Source: Anoxybacterium sp963668245
GTDB taxonomy: Bacteria; Bacillota; Clostridia; Peptostreptococcales; Anaerovoracaceae
Direction of reading: 5' to 3'
Assembly: GCA_963668245.2 (NCBI GenBank)
Contig: OY764195.2
Location: forward strand, 2,232,001 to 2,296,000
Length of the DNA stretch: 64,000 bases
Position numbers and translations under genes: made by a program. Of this stretch, positions 33,970 through 42,604 are shown one piece after another. The notes beneath the pieces are model-generated. The model saw only the letters and a program-made list of their open reading frames with translations, did not search any database and had not been told where the DNA came from. Within the stretch, counting starts at the first letter, position 1, and every line of letters starts with the position of its first letter.

Positions 33970-34551
33970 CTATTGATTTGCCATATTTTTTTCAATGAGA
34001 TCAATCCAATCTTCTTTCGATTTTGAGCCGATATAAAACTCACTTACGATTTCCCCTTTGCTATCCACAAAAAAGCTTGCTGGTATTGCATCAAATTGAT
34101 TTAAGATAGAATTTACCATTTCAGATGAAACCAATAGATGCGTATAGTCTGCATTGGTTTTCGTTACAATTTCTTTTGCCAATTGTATTTGGTCCTTATT
34201 TGGTTCTAGATTTTCATCCTGAACGTCAATCACAATCCCTATTACATTCAGCCCTTGCCCTTGGTATTTCCGATGAAGTTCTCCCAAATCGGGCATTTCA
34301 TTTAAGCACGGTGAACAAAATGTCCCCCAGACATTTACCAATGTCAAATTATAATCTTCGAATATTTCAGGAGTCACTTCATTGCCATCTAGATCGGTAG
34401 TGTAAAAATCCGTTAACCCTAATCCATCAGACAGCATAGCAACGTTATTTTGAGTTCCCTCAGATTCATCTACAGAATTCTTGTCGCCACATGACATTAA
34501 AAATAGCAAGCTAAACATGATAACTACAATTAAAATTCGTTTATTACTCAT
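33970..34551 (-). CDS. TlpA-like thioredoxin lipoprotein
   Basis: The protein has 193 residues with a lipoprotein signal (SLLFLMSC, lipidated C21) and a thioredoxin-fold TlpA/ResA domain. The active site is WGTFCSPCLNEMP (C79, C82), and VDVQDENLEPNKDQ-like insertion and cis-Pro region IPASFFVDSKG follow. It should act on the outer face of the membrane as a thiol reductase or oxidase. The ATG with GGAG is chosen; that site overlaps the mtaB stop. The next genes are the CXXC mini-protein and the polyferredoxin, so electrons may flow from the cytosol through them to this lipoprotein. Confidence 0.88.
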   Translation of the reverse strand: MSNKRILIVVIMFSLLFLMSCGDKNSVDESEGTQNNVAMLSDGLGLTDFYTTDLDGNEVTPEIFEDYNLTLVNVWGTFCSPCLNEMPDLGELHRKYQGQGLNVIGIVIDVQDENLEPNKDQIQLAKEIVTKTNADYTHLLVSSEMVNSILNQFDAIPASFFVDSKGEIVSEFYIGSKSKEDWIDLIEKNMANQ

Positions 34552-34556
34552 AGTTC

Positions 34557-35885
34557 TTAACTCCATTCCCTGATGATTTTACCTTTTACCCCATCCTGAT
34601 AAAGCTCAATCAGTTTCACTTCCACAAAAGTATTTAGATCAACTTCTGATCCTTCAAAAAATGCTTTGATATAATTATCCGTATAACCTTCTAAAAGACC
34701 TGTGTCTCTGTCCATTTTTTCAACTAAAACAGTTCTGCTCCGTCCAAGATTGTTTTCAAAAAAGAACCGAGAAGTTTCTTCGGCAATCTGAATCAACGTT
34801 TCGCTTCTTTTTGATTTTATCTCTGAAGAAACTTGCCCATTCATGGATGCAGCTTTTGTCCCATTTCTCTTTGAATATTTGAATACGTGAACTTTACTAA
34901 ATTCTGCCTTTTTTATTACATTTATGCTATCTTCAAAGTCAGATTCAGATTCTCCTGGAAATCCAACAATAATATCTGTGGTAATGCCAAATCCTGGATC
35001 AATTTTCCTCATATTTTCAACGATTTTAAGATAGCCATCAACAGTATAAGATCGGTTCATTGCCTTTATAATTTCATTGCTTCCGCTTTGCAATGACAAA
35101 TGCAAATGTGGGCATAGCTTCTCATATTTCATCAAACGAGTTGCATATTCCCCGTCAATTACATTGGGTTCTAATGATCCGATTCGGATTCGGAAGTCAC
35201 CTGCTAAATTGTTGATTCGGTTTACAATAACTTCAATACCGTAAAGTTCATCATCCGCTTTTCGTTCCACTTCCATCCCATAAAGAGCTGTATTAATTCC
35301 AGTTAGTACAAGTTCTTTAAAGCCCTGATTGATTAAATTTTGAGCCTCAGAAACAATATCTTCGATGTCTCTACTTCGAACCGATCCTCGTGCATATGGG
35401 ATAATACAATATGAGCAAAAACGATTACAGCCTTCTTGCACTTTGATGAACGCTCTTGTTCGAGAGTCCATGGCGGTAATCACACCTGTTTCTTCATATT
35501 CAGAAAGTGAATCCCATTCTTTTATGTGACAATCCACCCCCGCATCCATACTGTAGTTTTCAATATAATCAAGTATATTATTTTTTTGATTTGTACCAGC
35601 CACAATATTAACACCAACAATACTCGCAGCTTCTTCTGGACTTACTTGTGCATAGCATCCTATCACTGCAGTAATGCTGTTTGGATTGAGTTTCTTTACT
35701 CTGCGAATAAACTGTCTAGATTTTCGATCTGACAATCCTGTCACGGTACACGTATTGATAACATAAGCGTCTGCATATTCGGTATCTGCAACAATCTCAT
35801 GACCGCGAGCAATAAATTTTTCCCTTAACGCCTGTGTTTCGTATTGATTTACTTTGCACCCAAGGGTATGAAAAGCAATTTTCAT
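34557..35885 (-). CDS. mtaB: tRNA t6A37 methylthiotransferase MtaB
   Basis: MtaB converts N6-threonylcarbamoyladenosine 37 to its 2-methylthio form. The 442-residue protein has the methylthiotransferase domain cysteines C10, C46, C77, the radical-SAM triad C153-C157-C160 (CNRFCSYCIIPYARG) and a C-terminal TRAM region. It resembles MtaB more than MiaB, and its place downstream of the dnaJ-prmA-rsmE block supports this. The lipoprotein gene starts before its stop codon is cleared. Confidence 0.93.
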   Translation of the reverse strand: MKIAFHTLGCKVNQYETQALREKFIARGHEIVADTEYADAYVINTCTVTGLSDRKSRQFIRRVKKLNPNSITAVIGCYAQVSPEEAASIVGVNIVAGTNQKNNILDYIENYSMDAGVDCHIKEWDSLSEYEETGVITAMDSRTRAFIKVQEGCNRFCSYCIIPYARGSVRSRDIEDIVSEAQNLINQGFKELVLTGINTALYGMEVERKADDELYGIEVIVNRINNLAGDFRIRIGSLEPNVIDGEYATRLMKYEKLCPHLHLSLQSGSNEIIKAMNRSYTVDGYLKIVENMRKIDPGFGITTDIIVGFPGESESDFEDSINVIKKAEFSKVHVFKYSKRNGTKAASMNGQVSSEIKSKRSETLIQIAEETSRFFFENNLGRSRTVLVEKMDRDTGLLEGYTDNYIKAFFEGSEVDLNTFVEVKLIELYQDGVKGKIIREWS

Positions 35886-35910
35886 CCATATTCCTTCCTA
35901 GTGGTTCTTA

Positions 35911-37095
35911 CTATATATATTCTTGCATCAATTCTTTAAACTTTGGAATAGCCGTTTCAATTGTTTGTGGTGATACACAATACACTAGTCTAACATATCC
36001 AGGGCATCCAAAAGCAGAACCAGGTACAATTAGAAGTTGAAACTCTTTGGCTTTTTTTACAAAATCCATCTCGTCTTCTGTTGGAGTCTTCACCCAAAGA
36101 TAAAAAGCCCCATCAGGATAGATGCAAGTTAATCCTGCTTCTGTCAAACCATTATATAATGCTTGTCTATTTTTATCATAATAATCAATATCTGCTTTTT
36201 CATCGATACACTTCGCCACTGCTCTTTGTATCAACGATGGTGCATTTACAAATCCAAGAATGCGCGTAGCAACATTGGCTGCCGCAATCACGTTATCAAA
36301 ATCGCTGACTTCATTTGGAATAACCAGATATCCAATACGATCTCCTGGAAGTGATAGTGACTTACTAAACGAATATCCTACAATCGTATTGGCATAATAC
36401 TTTGTAATAAACGGAACTTCAATGTCACCGTACACAAGTTCTCTATATGGTTCATCAGAAATGATATAAATATCTGTGCCCAGTTCCTTTTGTTTTTTGT
36501 CTAAAATCTTAGCTAACGATTGAATGGTTTCTTCTTTGTAGATTACCCCTGTAGGGTTATTCGGATTATTGATAATCACAGCCTTTGTTTTTTCATTAAT
36601 CATATTTTCAAAAGCAGCTAAGTTCAATTGAAAATCAGGAATACTTGCTGGTACAGCAACTAGTTCTGCATCAAAATTTGCCACATAATTTTTATATTCT
36701 CCGAAAAAGGGCGCAAAGGCAAGAACTTGCTCACCTGGATTAAGCAATGTTTTTAGAATCACATTCATGCCACCAGCTGCTCCAACTGTCATTACAAGGT
36801 TGTTCTCTTGAAATGCTGTATCAAATCTTTTATTGAGCGAGTCAGCTACAATAGCCCGCACATCTTCATAACCAGAATTATTCATATAACCGTGAACTAA
36901 TGTTGGCTCATCTTCATTTAATACTTTGATAATAGATTCTTTTACGATTTCAGGAGGAGGCAGATTTGGATTTCCTAAACTAAAGTCGCATACGTTTTCA
37001 GCACCATATATTTCGGCAAGTCGCTTGCCTTCCTCAAACATTGCTCTGATGAGCGAACTACCTTCAACCAATGCTTTCATTTTACTTGATATCAT
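35911..37095 (-). CDS. Class I/II pyridoxal-phosphate aminotransferase
   Basis: This 394-residue fold-type I aminotransferase has the PLP lysine at K245 in SFSKSLSLPGDR, the NNPNNPTG motif (about 176-183), ISDEPYREL with the PLP-contacting Asp, and a C-terminal FAQLLIVPGSAFG-like FQLLIVPGSAFG block. It is probably an aspartate-type aminotransferase acting in amino-acid metabolism, but the substrate cannot be read from sequence. It is inserted between rsmE and mtaB, which are neighbours in many relatives. A near-consensus promoter lies in the 86-base gap upstream. Confidence 0.88.
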   Translation of the reverse strand: MISSKMKALVEGSSLIRAMFEEGKRLAEIYGAENVCDFSLGNPNLPPPEIVKESIIKVLNEDEPTLVHGYMNNSGYEDVRAIVADSLNKRFDTAFQENNLVMTVGAAGGMNVILKTLLNPGEQVLAFAPFFGEYKNYVANFDAELVAVPASIPDFQLNLAAFENMINEKTKAVIINNPNNPTGVIYKEETIQSLAKILDKKQKELGTDIYIISDEPYRELVYGDIEVPFITKYYANTIVGYSFSKSLSLPGDRIGYLVIPNEVSDFDNVIAAANVATRILGFVNAPSLIQRAVAKCIDEKADIDYYDKNRQALYNGLTEAGLTCIYPDGAFYLWVKTPTEDEMDFVKKAKEFQLLIVPGSAFGCPGYVRLVYCVSPQTIETAIPKFKELMQEYI

Positions 37096-37129
37096 TTCTT
37101 GTTCCCCCTTATAATTCTTGATGCTTCTT

Positions 37130-37158
37130 ATTGTAGCAGTTTCTATTTCTTATGTAAA
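37130..37158 (-). promoter_or_regulatory. Promoter before the aminotransferase
   Basis: On the minus strand, TTTACA (37158-37153), a 17-base spacer and TACAAT (37135-37130) lie between rsmE and the aminotransferase. This makes the aminotransferase-mtaB-redox module-HIT set separately expressible. Confidence 0.65.
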
Positions 37159-37181
37159 TCTTATAGTTGCTGTACGAAAAG

Positions 37182-37919
37182 TTATAATTCCAATTCATAC
37201 ATGGTCATTGCAACCGCTGCCATCCCTGCGGTTTCTGTGCGAAGCACAGTTTTTCCCAGTGTCACGCAATGTGCTCCCATTGCTTTCAATTTTTCTGCTT
37301 CCTGATCTGAAAACCCACCTTCAGGACCTATAATAATTCCTACCTTGTTTGGCTTTACTGTAAGATTTCGAAGGCAATCCTTGATCGTATCTTTGTCCTC
37401 ATTTTCATAAGGAAATAGAATTAAATCGAATTTCTGAAGTTCATGAAGCGCTTCATCAAAATCCAATTCTTTGTATATTTCGGGAATAATTCCTCTTTTA
37501 CATTGTTTTACTGCTTCATCTGATATTTTTTGCCACCGATCAATTTTCTTATAAAAATTGCCATGGTCCACCACAACAGTTCGATCTGTAAAAACAGGGA
37601 CAATTCCAAAAACACCGAGTTCCACATTTTTTTGAATAATGGTTTCCATTTTTCCTTGCTTTGGAATACCTTGGAACAATGTGATTTTCAATTCAGGCTC
37701 TCTTGCAAATTTTTGTTTATCTAGTATCTTTGTCTCAATATAATCTTTTTCTAAAGCTACGATTTCCGCTAGATATTCAAATTCGACGGTATCAGAAATA
37801 CCAATCGTATCGCCTACCTCCAACCGCAATACCTTTTGCAAATGCTTTCTGTCATTTTCATCTGTGATTCGAATAGTACTTTCAAGTATATCACTCGCCT
37901 CTACAAAAAATTTGCTCAT
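37182..37919 (-). CDS. rsmE: 16S rRNA m3U1498 methyltransferase
   Basis: RsmE methylates U1498 of 16S rRNA. The 245-residue protein has an N-terminal PUA-like part and a C-terminal SPOUT knot with GIIIGPEGGFSDQEAE and TLGKTVLRTETAGMAAVAM. The start MSKFFVEA overlaps the prmA stop (ATGA) with GGAGGAAAT upstream, so the longer open frame is not used. Confidence 0.96.
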   Translation of the reverse strand: MSKFFVEASDILESTIRITDENDRKHLQKVLRLEVGDTIGISDTVEFEYLAEIVALEKDYIETKILDKQKFAREPELKITLFQGIPKQGKMETIIQKNVELGVFGIVPVFTDRTVVVDHGNFYKKIDRWQKISDEAVKQCKRGIIPEIYKELDFDEALHELQKFDLILFPYENEDKDTIKDCLRNLTVKPNKVGIIIGPEGGFSDQEAEKLKAMGAHCVTLGKTVLRTETAGMAAVAMTMYELEL

Positions 37920-38884
37920 TTTATTTCCTCCGAACAGCTTGCAGCAATAGCACACCATTCTCCCTCTTCCAAGATTTCTAGAATTCGAAAGCCACTTTTT
38001 TCAATGGATTTTGCCACTAGATCTTTTTTCTCACAAAGAATCCCCGACGAGATATAAATTCCTTTGCCACATAAGTGAGCCGCAACATCCTTTGAAAGCA
38101 TCATCACCAAATCAGCCATAAGATTTGCCACAACGATTTCTACTCGTAAATCAAGACCTTTTGTTAAGTCGCCTTCCATAATACAAATCTGGTCTGTCAT
38201 ATGATTTAGTTCAATATTCTCTTTTGATACTTCTACTGCCACTGGATCAATATCAACCCCAGTGATTTCTTTTGCACCAAGCAAAGAAGCAGCAATAGAA
38301 AGAATACCAGAACCACATCCGACATCTAGTACTCGGTCTTTGTTTTTTTCTATAAATTTTTCTAATAGCCGGACACATAAAAAAGTCGTAGGATGCGTGC
38401 CTGTTCCAAATGCCATCCCTGGATCAAGTTCAATAATCATCTCATCTGATGCAGCAGCATAATTCTCCCATGTCGGCTTAATCACAATATGCTCTGTTAT
38501 TTTAGCAGGTTTAAAATACTCTTTCCAATTGTCCTTCCAGTCTGCATCATCCACAACTTGAGATTGTAATGATAGGCTTCCAAAGCGGTTGAAATCTGTA
38601 TCATCATCTTTTAGCTGAGCAACGACTTCTTTTAGTTTTAAAAGCAATTCATCATTTTCAACAGATTCCTCTAAATAAAAGGAAATATTGGTTTCTACTG
38701 TTTCCAAAACAAATAAGCTTTCATCTACATAATCCCAATCGTAGGAATTTTTTTTATTCATGAGGTCTTGAAAATCTTCTGCATCTTCAATAGCAAAACC
38801 CGCTATCCCCATATCCATAAGAATAGAGGTCAGCGGGTCGAGGCCCTCATGTGTTGTATAGATTTTTATTTCTATATATCGCAT
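37916..38884 (-). CDS. prmA: Ribosomal protein L11 methyltransferase
   Basis: PrmA trimethylates ribosomal protein L11 with S-adenosylmethionine. The 322-residue protein has the N-terminal L11-recognition domain and a class I methyltransferase core with MAFGTGTHPTT and VLDVGCGSGILSIAAS, then VVANLMADL. It overlaps the dnaJ stop by one base and rsmE by four. Confidence 0.96.
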   Translation of the reverse strand: MRYIEIKIYTTHEGLDPLTSILMDMGIAGFAIEDAEDFQDLMNKKNSYDWDYVDESLFVLETVETNISFYLEESVENDELLLKLKEVVAQLKDDDTDFNRFGSLSLQSQVVDDADWKDNWKEYFKPAKITEHIVIKPTWENYAAASDEMIIELDPGMAFGTGTHPTTFLCVRLLEKFIEKNKDRVLDVGCGSGILSIAASLLGAKEITGVDIDPVAVEVSKENIELNHMTDQICIMEGDLTKGLDLRVEIVVANLMADLVMMLSKDVAAHLCGKGIYISSGILCEKKDLVAKSIEKSGFRILEILEEGEWCAIAASCSEEIK

Positions 38885-40035
38885 TATGCCTTAAATATCT
38901 CCTTCATCGTATCAGCAAACTTTTTCTTCTTTGCATATCCTTCTTCGTGATTCAAAGTTTCGCCTAATTTGCTAATTAACTTCTTTTGTTCACTTGTCAG
39001 CTTGGTTGGAACTTCAAGTGTCACTTTCACATACAAATCGCCCATTTTATTGCTTCTCAGTGATTTGACACCCTTGCCTTTTAATCTAAATATTGTTTCG
39101 GGCTGTGTTCCTGCTGGAATTTTATATGAAACTTTTTCCTTTAATGTTGGAACTACGATATCGTCTCCAAGAGCTGCTTGGCTAAATGATATTGGTAGAT
39201 CAAGCCACAAATCAGTTCCTTTTCTTGTAAATAATTGATGTGGCTGAACAGCAACAACAACATATAAATCGCCATTCGGACCGCCGTTTGTTCCAGGTTC
39301 ACCTTGTCCTCTGATGGAAATAACCGAATCATTATCAACACCAGCAGGAATATCTACTGCGATTGTAACTAATTTTTTTACCGTTCCTGACCCATGACAT
39401 TCATGGCATGGATTTTCAATTACCTCACCAGTTCCACCACACTTCTCACATCCTTGAACATTCGTAAACTGACCAAAAGGAGTACGTTGCGTTGTACGAA
39501 CTTCTCCAGTACCATGACACACATCGCAGGTAACTTTTTGTGATCCTTTTTCAGCACCAGTTCCCTCACAGTGTTCACAAACAACATGCTTATAGATTTG
39601 AACTTCTTTTTTTGTACCGAATGCTGCTTCTTCGAAAGTTATGCTAATGCTCTTTTGTAAATCTTGACCTTTTCTTGGCCCATTTCTTCGTTTTCCAGCA
39701 GCTTGTCCAAATCCACCGCCAAACATTCCTCCAAAAAGATCACCAAATATATCTTCGAAGCCGCCACCAAAGCCGCCGCCGAATCCACCGCCAAAACCAG
39801 CATTTGGATCCACACCAGCGTGTCCAAATCGATCGTACTTATCCTTTTTCTGAGGGTCAGAAAGAATGCTATATGCTTCATTTACTTCTTTAAAATTTTC
39901 TTCAGCTGTCTTGTCTCCAGGGTTACGATCCGGATGATATTCCATGGCTTTTTTTCGAAATGCTCGTTTGATTTCATCCTCTGATGCACCTTTCTGAATG
40001 CCAAGAACTTCATAATAATCCCTTTTTTCTGCCAT
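38884..40035 (-). CDS. dnaJ: Chaperone DnaJ
   Basis: This 383-residue class A J protein has a J domain (YYEVLGIQKGASEDEIKRAF, HPD), a Gly/Phe-rich segment with repeated GFGGG units (about 77-110), four zinc-finger repeats (CEHCEGTG, CDVCHGTG, CEKCGGTG, CHECHGSG) and C-terminal substrate-binding domains. It works with DnaK and GrpE. A stable hairpin lies in the gap from dnaK. Confidence 0.98.
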   Translation of the reverse strand: MAEKRDYYEVLGIQKGASEDEIKRAFRKKAMEYHPDRNPGDKTAEENFKEVNEAYSILSDPQKKDKYDRFGHAGVDPNAGFGGGFGGGFGGGFEDIFGDLFGGMFGGGFGQAAGKRRNGPRKGQDLQKSISITFEEAAFGTKKEVQIYKHVVCEHCEGTGAEKGSQKVTCDVCHGTGEVRTTQRTPFGQFTNVQGCEKCGGTGEVIENPCHECHGSGTVKKLVTIAVDIPAGVDNDSVISIRGQGEPGTNGGPNGDLYVVVAVQPHQLFTRKGTDLWLDLPISFSQAALGDDIVVPTLKEKVSYKIPAGTQPETIFRLKGKGVKSLRSNKMGDLYVKVTLEVPTKLTSEQKKLISKLGETLNHEEGYAKKKKFADTMKEIFKA

Positions 40036-40059
40036 TACTTTAACCCTCTCCTAACTAAC

Positions 40060-40091
40060 TTTTGCGGCACACCATAAGGCGTACCGCAAAA
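40060..40091 (-). promoter_or_regulatory. Intercistronic hairpin between dnaK and dnaJ
   Basis: A 14-bp stem (two wobble pairs) with a 4-base loop TTAT is formed by TTTTGCGGTACGCC and GGTGTGCCGCAAAA on the minus strand. No U-run follows, so it is not a terminator. It may be an mRNA processing or stability element that sets dnaK above dnaJ. Confidence 0.6.
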
Positions 40092-40102
40092 TTATACTTC
40101 TT

Positions 40103-41968
40103 TTATTTATTATCGTCAACTACTTCATAGTCTGCATCTACAACATTATCTGGTTTTGGTTCGGAGCCGTCTTGATTGTCTGCTCCTCCCATTCCATTTG
40201 GATCAAACCCACCAGCTGCTCCTTGAGCTTGCTGTGCCTGCTGATACATTTTAGCTGAAATAGTGTGGAATTCTTCAGTCAAAGCTTCTGTCTTTGCTTT
40301 GATTTCTTCTGTATTTGTTCCCTCTAATGCTGCAGACAAATCATCCTTCGCAAGATTAATTTTAGCTTTCTCTTCGTCACTTAAGCTTCCTTCAATATCT
40401 TTTAAAGATTTTTCAGTTTCATAAACAAGAGTCTCTGCTCTGTTTCGAACTTCAATTTCTTCTTTCTTTTTCTTATCTTCATCTGCATACTGTTCTGCTT
40501 CTTTAATCTTAGACTTAATTTCATCATCAGAAAGCTTTGTAGAAGATGTGATAGTAATACGTTGTTCCTTACCTGTACCCATATCTTTTGCACTTACATT
40601 TACGATACCGTTTGCATCAATATCAAATGTAACTTCAATTTGTGGGATACCACGAGGAGCTGGTGGAATTCCAGAAAGCTGGAATCGTCCAAGCGTAATG
40701 TTTCCAGCTGCCATTTCTCGTTCACCTTGCATTACGTGAATGTCTACAGCAGTTTGATTGTCTGCGGCAGTAGAGAAAATTTGGCTCTTCTTGGTTGGAA
40801 TCGTAGTATTTCTTTCAATAAGCTTTGTCGCTACACCACCTAATGTTTCAATGGATAGAGAAAGTGGAGTAACATCTAAGAGCAATACGTCTTTTACTTC
40901 TCCAGTCAGTACGCCTGCCTGTACCGATGCACCGATCGCGACACATTCATCCGGATTGATACCTTTGAATGGATCTTTTCCAGTGATTTTCTTTACTGCT
41001 TCTTGCACTGCAGGAATTCTTGTAGAACCACCAACTAAGATTACCTTTGCAATATCGTTGTTTGTAACACCCGCATCTGACATGGCTTTTCTCATTGGTT
41101 CGATTGTTTTTTCTACCAAGTGAGAAGTCAACTGATCAAATTTAGCTCTTGTAATATCCATATTTAAGTGAAGAGGGCCATCAGCATTTACAGTGATAAA
41201 TGGCAGATTTACATTTGTAGTCTGGGAGCTTGAAAGCTCTTTCTTTGCTTTTTCAGCTGCTTCTTTCAATCTCTGGTGAGCCATCTTATCTTTTCTTAAA
41301 TCAACACCATTTTCTTTTGCAAAACTATCTGCAATGAAGTTCATAACAACTTCATCAAAATCATCTCCACCAAGCCTGTTATTACCATTTGTAGCAAGTA
41401 CTTCAAATACACCATCGCCTAATTCAAGGATAGATACGTCGAAGGTACCACCACCTAAATCGTATACCAAAATCTTGTGGTGTTCATGTTCCTTGTCAAG
41501 CCCATATGCAAGAGAGGCTGCTGTTGGCTCGTTGATAATTCTCTTAACATCTAGACCAGCAATCTTACCCGCGTCTTTTGTCGCTTGTTTTTGACTGTCT
41601 GTAAAGTATGCAGGAACTGTGATAACAGCTTCTGTGACTTTTTCACCAAGATAACTTTCTGCATCAGCTTTCAGCTTTGAAAGAATCATTGCAGAAATGT
41701 CCTGAGGAGTATATGTCTTTCCATCAATTTCAACTTTGTGATCCGATCCCATGTGTCTTTTGATAGAAGCAATTGTTCGATCAGGATTCGTAATAGCCTG
41801 TCTTTTTGCTGTTTCTCCTACCAATCTTTCACCATTTTTTGCAAAACCCACTACGGAAGGGGTTGTTCTATTTCCTTCTGCGTTAGCAATAACAACTGGA
41901 TCTCCGCCTTCTAATACAGCAACGCAAGAGTTCGTTGTTCCTAAGTCAATTCCTATCACTTTTCCCAT
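40103..41968 (-). CDS. dnaK: Chaperone DnaK (Hsp70)
   Basis: This 621-residue Hsp70 has the ATPase start GKVIGIDLGTTNSCVAV, KDAGKIAGLDVKRIINEPTA (split), the DLGGGTFDVS motif, a substrate-binding domain beginning DVTPLSLSIETLGG, a helical lid and an acidic C-terminal tail. As expected for Gram-positive DnaK, a 24-residue stretch in the ATPase domain is missing relative to E. coli type. The start MGKVIG with AGGAGG at good spacing is preferred over an ATG two codons upstream. Confidence 0.98.
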   Translation of the reverse strand: MGKVIGIDLGTTNSCVAVLEGGDPVVIANAEGNRTTPSVVGFAKNGERLVGETAKRQAITNPDRTIASIKRHMGSDHKVEIDGKTYTPQDISAMILSKLKADAESYLGEKVTEAVITVPAYFTDSQKQATKDAGKIAGLDVKRIINEPTAASLAYGLDKEHEHHKILVYDLGGGTFDVSILELGDGVFEVLATNGNNRLGGDDFDEVVMNFIADSFAKENGVDLRKDKMAHQRLKEAAEKAKKELSSSQTTNVNLPFITVNADGPLHLNMDITRAKFDQLTSHLVEKTIEPMRKAMSDAGVTNNDIAKVILVGGSTRIPAVQEAVKKITGKDPFKGINPDECVAIGASVQAGVLTGEVKDVLLLDVTPLSLSIETLGGVATKLIERNTTIPTKKSQIFSTAADNQTAVDIHVMQGEREMAAGNITLGRFQLSGIPPAPRGIPQIEVTFDIDANGIVNVSAKDMGTGKEQRITITSSTKLSDDEIKSKIKEAEQYADEDKKKKEEIEVRNRAETLVYETEKSLKDIEGSLSDEEKAKINLAKDDLSAALEGTNTEEIKAKTEALTEEFHTISAKMYQQAQQAQGAAGGFDPNGMGGADNQDGSEPKPDNVVDADYEVVDDNK

Positions 41969-42016
41969 TTTCATTTCCTCCTATTTATTGATTTTTTCTC
42001 ATTTACATTCAATACT

Positions 42017-42604
42017 TTATTCTGATACTTTGACCATAGCTGGTCTGATAACTTTTTGATTCAGTAAATACCCCTTTTGTAATACTTGAAGAACAGTTCC
42101 GCTTTCATGCTCATTTGAGCTTTCCGTCATAACTGCATGATGGAAATTTGGATCAAAGCCCTCACCTTCAGCACTCATCTCTTCAAGACCACTTTTATCA
42201 AGTACTCCTTTAAACTGCTTGAAGATCATATTCATGCCCTCAGCAAACCCCTCGTTATTATCCTTGCTGTGAGCAAGTGCACGTTCAAAGTTATCTATCA
42301 CATCAAGCAATTCCACAACGATTTTTTCGTTTGCAAATGCATAAATGTCACTTTTTTCTTTTTCAACACGTTTTTTATAGTTCTGAAAATCTGCTGCCAA
42401 TCTTAAATATCTTACATTCAGCTCTTCTTCATCCTTTGTAAGCTCTTTTTCTGGTTGTTCTAGCGATTCAGCTCCTTGCTTTTCTGTTTTTTCTTGATCT
42501 TTTTTCATATCGTCCCCTTCCGATGCTTTTGTACCCGATGTTGATTTTTTAACATCCTCTACATTCTGATCAATACCATCTCCGGGTGTTTTTTTCTTAC
42601 TCAT
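42017..42604 (-). CDS. grpE: Nucleotide exchange factor GrpE
   Basis: GrpE releases ADP from DnaK. The protein has about 195 residues: a charged, disordered N-terminus (about 1-60), a long coiled coil (DEEELNVRYLRLAADFQNYK, KRVEKEKSDIYAFANEK) and the C-terminal beta domain with HHAVMTESSNEHESGTVLQV and the closing RPAMVKVS. Two ATGs three codons apart overlap the hrcA end; the second is given, but the true start is uncertain. Confidence 0.95.
   Translation of the reverse strand: MSKKKTPGDGIDQNVEDVKKSTSGTKASEGDDMKKDQEKTEKQGAESLEQPEKELTKDEEELNVRYLRLAADFQNYKKRVEKEKSDIYAFANEKIVVELLDVIDNFERALAHSKDNNEGFAEGMNMIFKQFKGVLDKSGLEEMSAEGEGFDPNFHHAVMTESSNEHESGTVLQVLQKGYLLNQKVIRPAMVKVSE

Noticed and set aside
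33942..34043. Longer version of the CXXC mini-protein
   Set aside because: The extra codons lie inside the lipoprotein gene; a GTG with GGAG gives the expected family length.
40758..41123. Open frames on the plus strand opposite dnaK and dnaJ (also 39664-39984, 41334-41594)
   Set aside because: They mirror the conserved codons of dnaK and dnaJ on the other strand and show no ribosome site or family pattern.
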